From Dryomyza anilis (taxonomy: Eukaryota; Arthropoda; Insecta; Diptera; Dryomyzidae): DNA of 64,000 bases. The stretch spans positions 16,039,529 to 16,103,528 of the forward strand of contig OX638132.1 in assembly GCA_951804985.1 (NCBI GenBank), in the 5' to 3' direction. The position numbers and the translations under genes were made by a program. This document shows positions 35,070-45,657 of this stretch, in pieces; position 1 is the stretch's first letter; each line of letters starts with the position of its first letter. A model generated the notes under the pieces. That model was not told the origin of the DNA and did not search any database. It was given only the letters and a program-made list of their open reading frames with translations.

Positions 35070-35530
35070 TTGGATAAAAAGAAATGTAAAAGAAAAGAAA
35101 AGAAGTGAAAGAGGAGAGAAAAAATGAAAAAAGAAGAAGCAAAAGAATACATAAAAAAGAAGAAGAAAAGAAAAAAATGAACAGAATAAAACAACAAAAA
35201 AGAAATTTAAAAAAAGAAAACAGAAAAATAAAAAATTAATAAAAAAAGAAAAAACAAGTAAAAGAAAGAGTAAAAGAAAAAGAAAAATAAAAATAAAAAT
35301 AAAAAGAAAGACTAGAAGGAAATAATAGAAAATTGAAAAAGCAACAGAAAATGAAACTGAAAAGGAAAGAAAAATAAAAAATGGTAAAGGCAAAAAAAGT
35401 AAAAGGACAAAGAATTAAAATTAAAAAGGAAATTAAAAAGAAAGGATCAAGGAAGAGAAAATGAATAGGAAGAAAAAACAGTAAACAGAAAAATAAAAAA
35501 TTACAAAAAAAAGAAAGAGAAAAGTAACCA
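35070..35530. repeat. Poly-purine tract (AAAGAAAAG type)
   Basis: About 450 bases in which nearly all + strand bases are A or G, including AGAAGAAGAAAAGAAAAAAA-like runs. Such tracts can form triplex (H-DNA). The F-rich frame on the complementary strand is compositional. Confidence 0.9.
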
Positions 35531-35597
35531 GTTGGGAAGGTTAGATCACATGGGAAATTTTAAAGTAGGTGTAATTATGATAGTTAGGATTATCAAA

Positions 35598-36076
35598 ATT
35601 ATAGTCGGTCTAAGCCGACTATAAATACCCTACACATATGTGTGCTTACCATTCAAAGTGATATATAGGTCACCAGGGTATACGATTCCTGAAAATAACT
35701 ACAAACATTCAATCGCTGAAGAATTTCCATTCATTTGATACCCATATTTACAAATGGGTAGGTGTATCGAATTTCGATTTTTTTTTTTGTGAACCACAAA
35801 TCTTTTCGCTGGAAAACATTATTATCATGTATTTGAGAATGATATCAATATGTATTTGACCAAAAAAGTTTACCTAAGCACGTATACAGTAAAATTGATC
35901 TGTAGATGTAAATTTTATATGAGTTATTTGAATATAAATGGTCAGATCACAGGTCACAATGAACCGATCTCGCACATACAGCGTAGATATATAAGTATTC
36001 TAAATTATGAGTTTCATTTATCTAGCTCTTCAATTGTTTAAGTAGTAGTGATTTCAACGGACAGACGGACAGACAG

Positions 36077-36118
<42 letters not shown>

Positions 36119-36264
36119 GGACAGACGGACATCGCTAAATCGACTCAGGTGGTCATGCTGATCAAGAATATATATACTTTTCCATACCGGAGATGCTTCC
36201 ATCTTGGTGTTACAAACGGCGTACCAAATTGAATATACTTGATTCACTCTTAGTGTAGGGTATA
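35598..36264. mobile_element. mini-me-like (GTCY)n-containing interspersed repeat
   Basis: TTATAGTCGG-TCTAAG-CCGACTATAA (35599-35624) is a perfect 10-bp-arm hairpin. TACCCTACAC next to it is mirrored by GTGTAGGGTA at the right end. In between are a GGACAGAC microsatellite (36056-36131) and the block CGACTCAGGTGGTCATGCTG then AAGAATATATATACTTTTCC, which resembles a segment common in dipteran mini-me-type repeats with a (GTCY)n core (recalled, not checked). A second decayed copy surrounds the mariner remnant at 57734-58242. Confidence 0.6.
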
Positions 36265-38289
36265 ATGAATAGGAAGTGGAAAAAAGGATGAGTATGATGA
36301 TGAGGAAAGCAAAAGATACCAGAAAATAAAACAAAAACTAAAAGCACTATGAAATGACACTCAAATTAAAACACCTAAAAAAAGGATATAACAACCAACA
36401 TTATTCATACGATTGATTTGAATTAACACCAAAAAAACGTTCAGGATTGCTTAAAATTTTATTTGTTTTCTTTTTTCCCGTTGGGGTTTGTTTTATAATG
36501 AAATAAGCCATATGAAATAACCCACAACGAAAATATTGTTGGGTGTTATTTTATTTCATTTTTATTTTGTGTGTTTTTTTTTCATTCGTTGTAGGGGTTA
36601 TTTCGTTTTAAGAATTATATTAATTAATTTTGTGTGCTATTTCATTGGAGGATAATTGATTTTAGTTTGGGTATTATTTCATTATTTTATTTTTGTGAAT
36701 ATATCGTCATTGTGGAAAAGTCACCAAATACATTTTTATGAAGAACTTTTATTTCGAGTTTATTCATTAATATTATAAAAAGTAATTGATGCATTTTTAA
36801 AGTTGATATATTAATTGATAGATTTTCATGTGATAAAAAAATTTGAGATCATCGATTAAAAATTGACAGATATATAAAAAAAATTGTAAATGAATTTTGG
36901 CATTTTGAAAATCTATTTGATGACTTTTCGTCCTACAACGACGATATATAATTTCATTTATTTAGGATTCCTTTCATTGGAGGTTCTTTCATTGTGGACT
37001 CTAGTGCCACACTAACAATTTTCAGTATTCTGTAATACCAGTTGACGATCATTTTTTTATTCCATATAGAACATAACAAATTTGTAATTGAATTGTGTGT
37101 TTTTAGTAGTATTGTTTTTACATTATATTCAATTTCCTGAACAAAAAAAAATTGTTTATCGGATATAAATCATCTTGATATCTATAATATTATAAATAAC
37201 GATATAATTCTTGATTGGTTCGTTTTTTATAGAAAACCTTATTGTTTTTGTATCATTACTGATTATCGAAAACGACAATTTGAGTCAATAAACGTTATCG
37301 ATTCTGTATAGTTTAAATATGGTTTAGTTTGCTGGGATTATACATCGATTGATATAAATGTATAATTTTTTTTATTGAATTATTTTTTTGCTCAATTTCA
37401 TTTGTTTTTAATTCTAGTTCACGTTCTTTCCGAGCACTAGTGAGTTTCAAAACAATATTATAATTATTTTGTAACTAACTGGACATATTGTATGCTATAT
37501 AAGATTGTAAAAATTTAAATTTCAATAATTTCATTATGAAAAAAATCATTTTTTTTACCAAAAACTAAAAAAATATTATTAAAATGCATAAAATTAAATG
37601 GTTTATGTTAAATTCCTCAAACTAGCACTCCACTCACTTCGTAATTAAGTGACCACATGCAATATCCAGTCAAATAATTGAATTAATTTTAAATTGTCTG
37701 TCAGGCAAGCAACATTGTTCTTAGTTGCTTGTGTGTTGTTGTGTTTTTGTTTTATTTATTGTTGTAATTAGCGCACAACAAATGAATTTTATATTTCAAA
37801 AAATATATAATATTCATTAATTAACTTATTTTTGGGGGTAATGAAAAATGGTAACTTTGTTTCAATTCGCGTGCAAATTACAGCTGCAGCTTATCCTTAT
37901 TTTTGAATCATTTAAAAGCGCAAGAGGGCATTTAAATTATACGGTTTTTTGTAATTTGCTTTATTTTTCGTAGAGCCGTTTTTTTAAATTAAAGTTTTCT
38001 CAAAAAACAAAAGACTTAAGAAACAAACGCAAGTTGTTTGAATTTATTGCATTCGACAAATTGTATAATGATTTCAATATTTAATGTACATTTAATGTGT
38101 ACATATTTTGAGTATAAATTAATTAAAATAAAATTATTGTAAAATTCGTAAAAAATAAAAATAATTTATTTTCTTCCCAAAATCCAAATTTTTAGTTATT
38201 AATCAAATTTCTTTATAAAAATTTATATAGTTTTAATTTTAAAATAAAATAAAAAAAAAATTTAGAAAGTATTTTATTTATTTGTTATA
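36265..38289. other. AT-rich stretch with one ATATCGTCG element
   Basis: Apart from the element at 36699-36949 I see no gene or repeat here. Several T-rich blocks and ATTTCATTT words are present. Confidence 0.4.
36699..36949. mobile_element. ATATCGTCG-ended element, uninterrupted copy (251 bp)
   Basis: The left end is ATATATCGTCATTGTGG and the right end CCTACAACGACGATATAT. The interior matches 17179-17750 without its MITE. It provides the empty site that proves the TA target of the rosa MITE. It contains an internal block (GATTTTCATGTGATAAAAA) absent from the other copy. Confidence 0.8.
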
Positions 38290-39477
38290 AAGGGTTTTTC
38301 AATAAGAGCGCTACAAAAGTTTCTTTATACCTGTAAAAGTACGTTCGATGCCACGCTTGCAAAATTTTCGACGGTTTTAAAGCATAAATCGGCCGATACT
38401 GCTGCAATTTCACGTTCGATATTCGTACGTAGTTCATCAATCGTCGCTGGCGTGTTGGCATAGACCATAGACTTGACGTAGCCCCACAGGAAATAGTCTA
38501 ACGGCGTCAAATCGCACGACCGAGGCGGCCAATCGACTGGACCATTTCGTGAGATAACACGTTCTCCAAACTTCGTTTCCAATAAATTGATTGTGGCATT
38601 CGCTGTGTGGCTTGTGGCGCCGTCCTGTTGGAACCACATGTCCTCCAAGTCCATATCATCCAATTGGGGCCAAAAATATTCGGTTATCATTGAACGGTAG
38701 CGATTCCCATTCACAGTAACGTGCCGGTCTTGATCATCACGGAAGAAGTACGGCCCAATGACGCCGCCGGCCTATAAACCGCACCAAACCGTAATTTTTT
38801 CGGGATGCAATGATGACTCATGGAGTACGTGTGGACTGCTGTCTGACCAACAACGCATATTTTGTTTATTGACGAAGCCATTCAGCCAGAAATGAGCCTC
38901 ATCGCTGAAGATGATTTTTCGATGAAAATCCGAATCATTTTCAAGTTGTTACTCAGCCCAATTCACGAACATACGACGCTTCTGGTGGTCAAGCGGCTTC
39001 AGTTCTTGCGTCAATTTGATTTTGTAAGGATGTAGGCCAAGATCTTTTCGCAAAATTCGCCACACGGACGTCACAGAGATGCCCAACGCTTGAGAACGAC
39101 GTGTGAGAGACACATTTGGGCTTACTTCAACTGAAGCCTCAGCGGTAGCAATATTCTCGACACTACGGGCACTTCTTTGTCTCACTGGCACGGGAACATT
39201 TTGTACTGTGCCTGTGGATTCAAATGTTTCCACTAGACGCTCAATTGTTGATCTGCTAGGACGATTATGACGATCATAAATTAGACGTAGCGCTCTTAAC
39301 GTTGAGGCCACTGACTACGAATTTCGGTAGTAAATTTTAATAATTTCGACTCGACATCTCGACATCATGAAATGGCAAACCTTATTGAAGAGAAATGTCA
39401 AAAGAGCGGCAAGTAATATGTCGTAGTTTGCTGTCCCTGTCGCTCTACTTTTGTAGCGTCCCATTTGAAAAACCCTT
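38290..39477 (-). mobile_element. DD41D mariner of rosa type, near full length (1188 bp)
   Basis: TA flanks (38288-38289 and 39478-39479) enclose AAGGGTTTTTC termini. On the - strand the 5' terminal block (GGGACGCTACAAAAGTAGAG) leads into a transposase frame, and the 3' terminus carries AAACTTTTGTAGCGCTCTTA. The 5' block and 3' terminus are the same as those of the MITEs at 7542, 17255, 20813 and 40544. Catalytic spacing D92D41D is that of the rosa branch first described from Ceratitis rosa. Decay of the frame makes it inactive. Confidence 0.93.
38325..39368 (-). pseudogene. rosa-type mariner transposase, broken by three stops
   Basis: The frame starts at ATG 39368 and stays in one phase across in-frame stops at 39317 (TAG), 38951 (TAA) and 38774 (TAG). 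Visible parts in order: a short N-terminus lacking about four residues relative to the MITE arms; paired helix-turn-helix region with R-P-S-R-S-T-I-E-R-L and R-R-S-Q-A-L-G-I-S; first catalytic D in I-I-F-S-D-E-A-H-F-W; second D in W-F-Q-Q-D-G-A-T-S-H-T; third D in T-P-L-D-Y-F-L-W-G, 41 residues after the second. The normal C-terminus (kept in the 57734 copy as G-G-H-A-K-E-I-E-F-H-T) was lost in two small deletions, so the last codons are unrelated. In the living family the protein cuts and pastes the element at TA. Confidence 0.95.
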
Positions 39478-39479
39478 TA

Positions 39480-40267
39480 CTAAAAATTCCATTTTGAATG
39501 TTAGCACTGAATACAACATTCAAAATTAATTTTTCAATTTGTTTCTACACAAAAAGTCTCACAACAAAATACATGTGTTGCAACACACTGCTCAGAACTT
39601 TGCATCTGCGCACTGCCAACGTACAGAAATCTCGCTAAACTCGTAACTCACTTTCATATGGTTTTAACCTCAATTTCACTTAGCTCAACATTTTTTTTTT
39701 CTTTTTTTTTTGTTATTTTGTTTATGCATCCTCCTCATTAATTGCGGTGTGTATTTTATTAATTTCCACCAAAAGTTGCACCTGATACATGGCCGATCTG
39801 CCTACCGTGACGTTAACCGATGTCCCTTTGAGTTACAGTTGGGGTTTGTATTATTTTTTTTTGTTGTTCGTCTTTTCGGTTTCTCTTCATTTGTTTTTGC
39901 TGCAGCGCTTATCAAATGTGAGTTTATAATTTTAATAAACCGTAAAATTCAGGTGATCGTCAAATAAACAGGTGAAATGTCATTTTTTTTTTTTTGTTAT
40001 TGTCCTCAACCAACACTTGTCGGTTGGGGTTTTTTTTTTTTGTTGCCTATTGACTTCCTGAAGTGTACCGAGAATTATAAACAGGGTGTTTTTTATTTGA
40101 ATATGTTAGTTCCTTAAAAATTGTGTAGATTATAATTATTGATTATTTCATATATTATTTAAATTTTACATGACACATTAGTATTACATTTTTTATTAAC
40201 AAAATATTTAAGTTTATGCTACAACTTAAATGATACAATGCACCAATATCTGTTTCATATATGTTTC
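39480..40267. other. AT-rich stretch, nothing recognised
   Basis: Long T runs (39690-39715, 39988-39999, 40030-40041) and a hydrophobic frame at 39710-39967 that I consider compositional. Confidence 0.4.
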
Positions 40268-40543
40268 ACACAGAAAAAAATGTACATCATATTGATGAAT
40301 TCCGTTCTTTAAACCATGATTCATTGTATGAAGAATCATAATATTAATGACTAACGACATCAATGTTATGAATGCGTTCATAAATATGATGAACGCTTGG
40401 TAACAGTCGAAAAAGTGTGTTTCAATATGATGAAAAATACGTTTCATCATACTAATGAACAAATACATAAAATACAACCCTAATTTTTCAAAGAATTGGC
40501 ATACATCAAATATTCTTCAATATAATGAATTTATTCATAAATA

Positions 40544-40883
40544 AAGGGTTTTTTAACAGGGACGCTACAAAAGTAGAGCGACAGGGACAGCAAACGACGC
40601 CATATTTTTTGCCGCTCTTTTGACATTTCTCTTCAGTAAGGTTTGCCATTTCATGATGGAAAGATATACGAATTCGAATTTCGGTAATAAATTTTAATAA
40701 TTTCGACTCGTTGTTGGCTCGTATATCTTTCCATCATTAAATGGCAAACCTAACTGGAGAGAAATGTCAAAAGAGCGGCAAGAAATATGGCGTCGTTTGC
40801 TGTCCCTGTCGCTCTACTTTTGTAGCGTCCCTGTTGAAAAATCCTTGAAAAAACTTTTGTAGCGCTCTTATTGAAAAACCTTT
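40544..40883 (+). mobile_element. rosa-derived foldback MITE, copy 4 (340 bp)
   Basis: It has the same structure as copies 1-3. TA flanks lie at 40542-40543 and 40884-40885. The host sequence TTATTCATAAA-TA-TTATGAATTC reappears unoccupied, in inverted form, at about 18820-18850, a second empty site for this family. The right end reads CCTTTTA instead of CCCTTTA. Confidence 0.93.
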
Positions 40884-41271
40884 TATTATGAATTCTTCTA
40901 CTAACTACCAGATTCATCATATCGATACCACCGTTCATTAAATGACATACTGATGAATGCATTCATTATAAATATATGAACTTATTCATACTATCGAACA
41001 TCATAGTGAAGAAATATTTAATACAATGAATTTGAGTCGTCATATTGATGAATATAATCATAATATTTATGAATAATTTAAAATTTTATTTTTTTACGTA
41101 TTTTTCAAAAAAAAAAAAAAAATTTTTGAAAATAATTGGATAAAAATGTCCTTAAAATTTTTTTCGAAAAATATTTTATTAAAAAAAAAAAATGGAAAAA
41201 ATATTTTCTGAAATTTTTTTTTTTTTTTTCAAAAAAAAAATATTTATTTATTTTTTTAAATATATTTTTAA

Positions 41272-42036
41272 TATATGGGCCATTTCCACACCAAGAAGTC
41301 AAATTTGAGATTTTACCTTTCGATCTTAATGAACTTTTGGCAACTGATAAAGGATATCGAGACATGCACTAAACAATTTTTTTTTATTTTTTCCGACCAC
41401 TACTTCCAAAGATACAGTGGCTCAAAGTTGGAAAAAAAGTGCCAAAAATCACTTTTGTACTGTTGTTCATAATTAAATATCTCTTGAACTAGAAATACAA
41501 GAAACTCCGTTAATGGCTCGTTTTAAAGCTAATTGAACAAGCTTTTAGAAAAATTAAGTTGTAATTTCCAAACGGTAACATGTGGCCCGTGGTCATTATC
41601 CTTGCACTTCAAAATTGTGGTCCTTAAAAAGGACCCTTTTTAAAATTCTGAAAAAAATTCTAAATTTTCGTCAATTTATTGTTAATGTTCATGCAAAATT
41701 TCAAGATGGTATTTTGATTGCATCATATTTTAAAAAATAATTTTCTAAAAAAATTATTTTTTCTAAAATCTTGTTCAATTAGCTTTAAAACGAGTCATTA
41801 ACGGAGTTTCTAGCATTTCTAGTTCAAGAGATATTTAAATATGAACAACAGTACAAAAGTGATTTTTGGCACTTTTTTTCCAACTTTGAGCCACTGTATC
41901 TCTGGAAGTAGTGGTCGGAAAAAATAAAAAAAAATTGTTTAGTGCATGTCTCGATTCCCTTTATCAGTTGCCAAAATTTCATTGAAGAAGGTGAGTTCCA
42001 ACCGCTGGTCGATTTGGTGTGGAATGGCCCATATAT
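41272..42036. mobile_element. Large palindromic element (ATATGGGCCATT ends, 765 bp)
   Basis: ATATGGGCCATTTCCACACC at the left is mirrored by GGTGTGGAATGGCCCATATA at the right. The arms stay complementary for about 300 bases (CCGACCACTACTTCCAAAGA against TCTGGAAGTAGTGGTCGG; ACTCCGTTAATGGCTCG against CGAGTCATTAACGGAGT). Half-length relatives lie at 49678-50000 and 54558-54870. The palindrome encodes nothing convincing. Confidence 0.85.
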
Positions 42037-42437
42037 AACATTTTTTTAATAAAAAGTTGTATTTATAAATAAATATTTTTACTAATTTATGCATGTCGAG
42101 CGAGCATTGTATAAGAAATAACATACAAGAACTACTTGAGAACTGAGATGTACGTCAAAAAATGAACGAAAAATAAATATTTTGCTTAAAATTTGGTTTG
42201 ATGTACAGCATTCTTCAATATAAAGTACATATATGTTTTATTTTATGTTTTTGTTCATTAATATGACGAATTCTTCACATACAATTCATCATACAGAAGA
42301 ACACTTTGATGATCTCCTTCATAATCTCCTTCATAACCTTGATGTCGTTAGTCATTAATATTATGTATGTTTCTTCAATACAATGAATCTTGGTTTGCAG
42401 AACGGAATTCATCAATATGATGTACATTTTTTCTATG

Positions 42438-42977
42438 TTGAAAGATCCCGCATTTTCATATTTTTTTACTGCAGATTATAAAGAATATAGAGAAAAACGG
42501 ATTTTAGATTCGAGATCATCGACCAGATATTAATCTAAAATTAATTCAAAAAGTTTCACTGTGTTATAGTCATTGTATTATATTCACCTTTAAAAACTAA
42601 TCCAATTTAGGTTCGTAAAAAATATAGTGAGATCAAATTATTACAAAAATTATCTTTTTAAATTACGAAATTCATACAAATTATTACAGTAAAATGTAAT
42701 GTCATAAATCTTCTTAAAACAATTTGACGATAGCTTTTGAACTCGAAATTTCCGATATTAAACTTAATTATTATTGAATTTAAAATGTGTGTTCTTTTAT
42801 ATAATGTATTAATAAAAATGGTGTTTGAACAATAAAATGATACATAAACGTATGTGAAATACGTAATAAGCTGTTTTCCCTAGCTTTTTTTAGTTTTTTT
42901 TAAATAAATTTGAACTTTTTTTAAGTAATTTAAATTTATTTTATTTTGTAATACGTATTACTTGATATCATAGCAAA
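42438..42977. other. AT-rich stretch upstream of the first candidate secreted gene
   Basis: No repeat or gene is recognised. It ends in CATAAAACATATTTATG, where a TATA-like element could serve the gene starting at 43049. Confidence 0.4.
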
Positions 42978-43048
42978 CATAAAACATATTTATGTTTAGT
43001 TTAGGCTTAGGCTTCAATTACACTGCCTTAATAAAGACAGCAATTTTC

Positions 43049-43365
43049 ATGACAATCTTATTTGTTGTGAATACACTTTGCGGTTTTTACTTATGTAGCT
43101 CAACATTCTCTAAAAGCGGTATGGGGGAGACGACTGCCAGAGCTGCAAATCTTGCGCAGGTGGTATTTTTACAAGTGGATGCGACGCGTTCAAGTGTCAA
43201 TTTTCAAAAGTAGTACACGGTAGTACCAAAACAGTAACAGTCTCAAAAGAAAGTTGTACATATTATTGTGAAAAGAACTCTGCGAACAAGTGTAAAAAAT
43301 CAAGAAAAGCGAAACGAATGATGGTCAGCTTGGGCACAGTGTGCGGTCAGGTTCGCTCTGTATAG
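43049..43365 (+). CDS. Candidate small secreted nine-cysteine protein (one frameshift)
   Basis: From ATG 43049 the first frame gives a signal peptide (M-T-I-L-F-V-V-N-T-L-C-G-F-Y-L-C-S-S), reaches the G5 run at 43123-43127, and is out of phase with the next frame by one base. From 43132 the other frame stays open for 77 codons to TAG at 43363, with nine cysteines spaced C-2-C-2-C-8-C-4-C-19-C-3-C-7-C-16-C and a basic K/R-rich patch near the end. One extra G would join both into about 105 residues. A TATA-like TATTTATG (42989), an initiator-like TCAATT (43014) and AATAAA (43481) bracket it as a compact unit. An in-frame ATG also exists at 42992. I recognise no family; a secreted disulfide-rich peptide is the inference. 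Alternatives: a short intron, decay, or a sequencing error. Confidence 0.5.
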
Positions 43366-43480
43366 AGAATGAACATTCTTGGAAATCAGTTGAAGACAAT
43401 ATAGAACAAAAGTATATATAGAATAGGTATTAGTTACGCGAAGAACCTTAAGGACATTTCAAGTTTTTCGGAGAATGCAC

Positions 43481-43486
43481 AATAAA
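43481..43486 (+). terminator. Poly(A) signal AATAAA downstream of the nine-cysteine frame
   Basis: AATAAA lies 115 bases after the TAG at 43363-43365, a normal fly 3' UTR length. The hexamer is common in AT-rich DNA, so this supports the gene only in combination. Confidence 0.3.
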
Positions 43487-43694
43487 AGACCACCCAGGTC
43501 ATATATAATTTTTATTAATAATAATTTTTATAAATAGGTCTATGTTTTATAAAGATTTCTTTTACAGTAAAAATAATTTTTTTATTAGAACACATATTTG
43601 AGAATTTCGTGACGGGACATTCGTACGCTTAAAATTTTAATATCTCGAAGGAAAATTAATGATTTTTTTTGATCAAATAGTATATAAATAGGAC

Positions 43695-44007
43695 TAATAA
43701 TAATAATAGTTTGGCGCTACAGTCCTGTATAGAACTTCGGCCGAGCTCTCTCACCATTATGAGCTGTGCGTGTTATATTTGTACTCAAAGTGGTGGGACC
43801 TACAGTTTATTGCCGAATCCGAACGGCGGGTGAGAGCTTTTCATAGGCAATGGTTTTACTCTCGTAGGTTTGCCATTTACTGACGAGAGATAGCGCGGTA
43901 TAGAAAAATGTTTCTATGAAAAGATGTTGTTAGCCCCAGTCCAGGCTTGAACCGGGGACCTTTCGACTCGCAGTCCAACGCACTAACCACTGAGCTACCG
44001 CGGCTAC
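43695..44007 (-). mobile_element. tRNA-derived SINE, copy B
   Basis: On the - strand it begins GTAGCCGCGGTAGCTCAGTG with an intact A-box (TAGCTCAGTGG) and B-box-like GGTTCAAGCC, has the common body, and ends in (ATT)n. I see no clear target duplication. A 91-codon - strand frame that runs through the head is a known kind of SINE artefact, not a gene. Confidence 0.92.
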
Positions 44008-44049
44008 TAAACAATTGCAAAAAATTAGAGAATTCTATGCAGTAGATCA

Positions 44050-44510
44050 AAAGATATATATTAAATAATGTTCGTACCGGACGTGTCAAAAACGGAAGTT
44101 CGTGTCGAGGTTTATGTGGAAATTCCAAAAACTCAGCAAATATTGCGTACAAATTATTTTTTTGAATTATTTGAAGAATTAGCTAAAATCATGTGCTTTC
44201 TTTGTAAATTTACATTTTGCTCTTAAATTTTATAGTTTTTTCATAAAAATTCACAGAAAAGTGCCGGGCGTGACAAAAAGTACCGTATAGAAATTATCAC
44301 TACGATTTGTTTCTAAAAATACTTTTTGCGTAAAATATATTTTTTTTAATTATTTAAAAACATAATTTACTTATTTTTGTATATGTACACTTTGTTCTTA
44401 AATTTTATAGTTATTTCGTAATAAATCACAGAATAATTCCGGACGTTTCGTATGGAAATATGCACTACGATTTTTGACAAATATAATTTTGTATCTGACA
44501 ATATTAATAA
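44050..44510. repeat. About 175-bp tandem repeat, 2-3 degenerate units
   Basis: TCTTAAATTTTATAG occurs at 44221 and 44396, each followed by ACAGAA..CCGG(G/A)CG and ACTACGATTT. A third, more diverged unit begins near 44065 (GTACCGGACGTGTC). The related phrase GACATTCGTACGCTT..TTTAATATCTCGAA occurs at 43617 and 56857. No gene is present. Confidence 0.7.
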
Positions 44511-44769
44511 TCATTATTACGAAATGAAAAGTGATATACGATACACATTTTCAGATTTTTTTAATAACTACATTTTATATTTATTAAAACGTTCAGATAT
44601 ATGTATTTAATATTACTACAACTGCACTTATTTTTGCTACATGCTATATTAACTCAGCTTAATGAGAAATGTAGAAAAATTACTAGATATTTATATAAAA
44701 ATATATTTTACTGATGATGAAGTAAATGTACAACTTTATCATCATCAGTTCTGTCGGCATTACAAGCAT

Positions 44770-45561
44770 TTAAGTATTGCTTTTCAAGTACCAAATACGA
44801 ATAATAGGTACAGAAATTTCTTTGTCTAAAGCCGTTGTCTTTTCCTGCAACTCGTTTCTTTCTGTAACATGGGTTTCGTTTATACCTCTTAATATTTGAA
44901 GTACTCTAAATGTGTCTATATACGGTCCAGTTTCTGCAACATGTAGAAAACATGTTTTTAGTATATTGTGTAGTTAAATCAAGTAAAATAAATACAAATT
45001 CACTAAAAACGTTAGCAAATGTAGCATTTAATGAAAAGAAGTAAAAAGAAATATTAAATTTTAATACATTAATGTTTAGTATTTAATCGTAAAATGATAT
45101 AAAATACGTTTACCTCGAATTGCAAGTAAAGTTTTCAAGGTTTCAAATTAACAAAAGATTACTTAAAACTATTATAAATATTTTTCTAATACTTCTTGCT
45201 GAAGTTTTTAGAACATTATTATTTTTGGTTTTATTTCAATTTATCATAATTGCTATTTTCATAATAAGTTTTAATATATTACAAATTATTTCAATAAGGT
45301 TACTTTTAATTTCATTAAATCTGTTAAGAGAATCTTCGAAAAAAGCATCACTTCCTGTTGTCCTGTACAACAGTCGTCAACAACTGTTATGCGCGCGTCC
45401 TGTTTACTGTTATTCCCACCGTCCAGTTCCTGCAACATCTGCAAATGTTCAACAAGTTCTGAGTAGTATTTAAAAACAGCTCCTTCAGAATCAAAGACCA
45501 CGTCCTGCAAAACCACTTGCCACCAGAACAACAAAAACAATGTTGCAATTCGAACGAACAT
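44770..45561 (-). CDS. Candidate two-exon small secreted protein (one frameshift)
   Basis: ATG at 45561 opens a signal peptide (M-F-V-R-I-A-T-L-F-L-L-F-W-W-Q-V-V-L-Q) and a hydrophilic mature part starting D-V-V-F-D-S-E-G. One extra base at the A6 run (45339-45344, + strand) moves into the frame F-E-D-S-L-N-R-F-N-E-I-K. That frame ends at the donor AAAA|GTAACC (exon 1 to 45304) and joins in phase to exon 2 (44933-44770), reading T-G-P-Y-I-D-T-F-R-V-L-Q-I-L-R-G to TAA. The acceptor CTACATGTTGCAG has a near-perfect branch site TACTAAA (44963-44957) about 24 bases before it. Total 140 residues, intron 370 bases. Exon 2 is rich in E, K, T and I and probably helical. I do not recognise it. Unspliced, the second frame would end earlier. 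Agreement of frame, branch site and phase makes chance unlikely. Confidence 0.5.
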
Positions 45562-45657
45562 GTGTTTCTTTATTTATGATTTTTTTTTTTTTTTGTTTTT
45601 CTTTAGCAATTCAATCATTTATCATTCGCATTTAAATTTGGTAAAAAAAAAAACAAT

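Larger units (their letters stand above)
40268..42437. mobile_element. CACAGAAAAAA-ended foldback element, host of two nested elements
   Basis: The left arm (ACACAGAAAAAAATGTACATC, ATGAATTCCGTTC, GACTAACGACATCAATG) is mirrored by the right arm (GATGTCGTTAGTCATTAATA, GGAATTCATCAATATGATGT then ACATTTTTTCTATGTTG). Inside lie the rosa MITE at 40544-40883 and, further in, the palindromic element at 41272-42036. It is non-coding. This is the best-preserved copy of the family seen as relics at 1725, 6825, 14510 and 17866. Confidence 0.85.

Noticed and set aside
43877..44152. 91-codon - strand frame with a conserved-looking stretch
   Set aside because: It runs through the SINE head; such frames recur wherever the SINE occurs.
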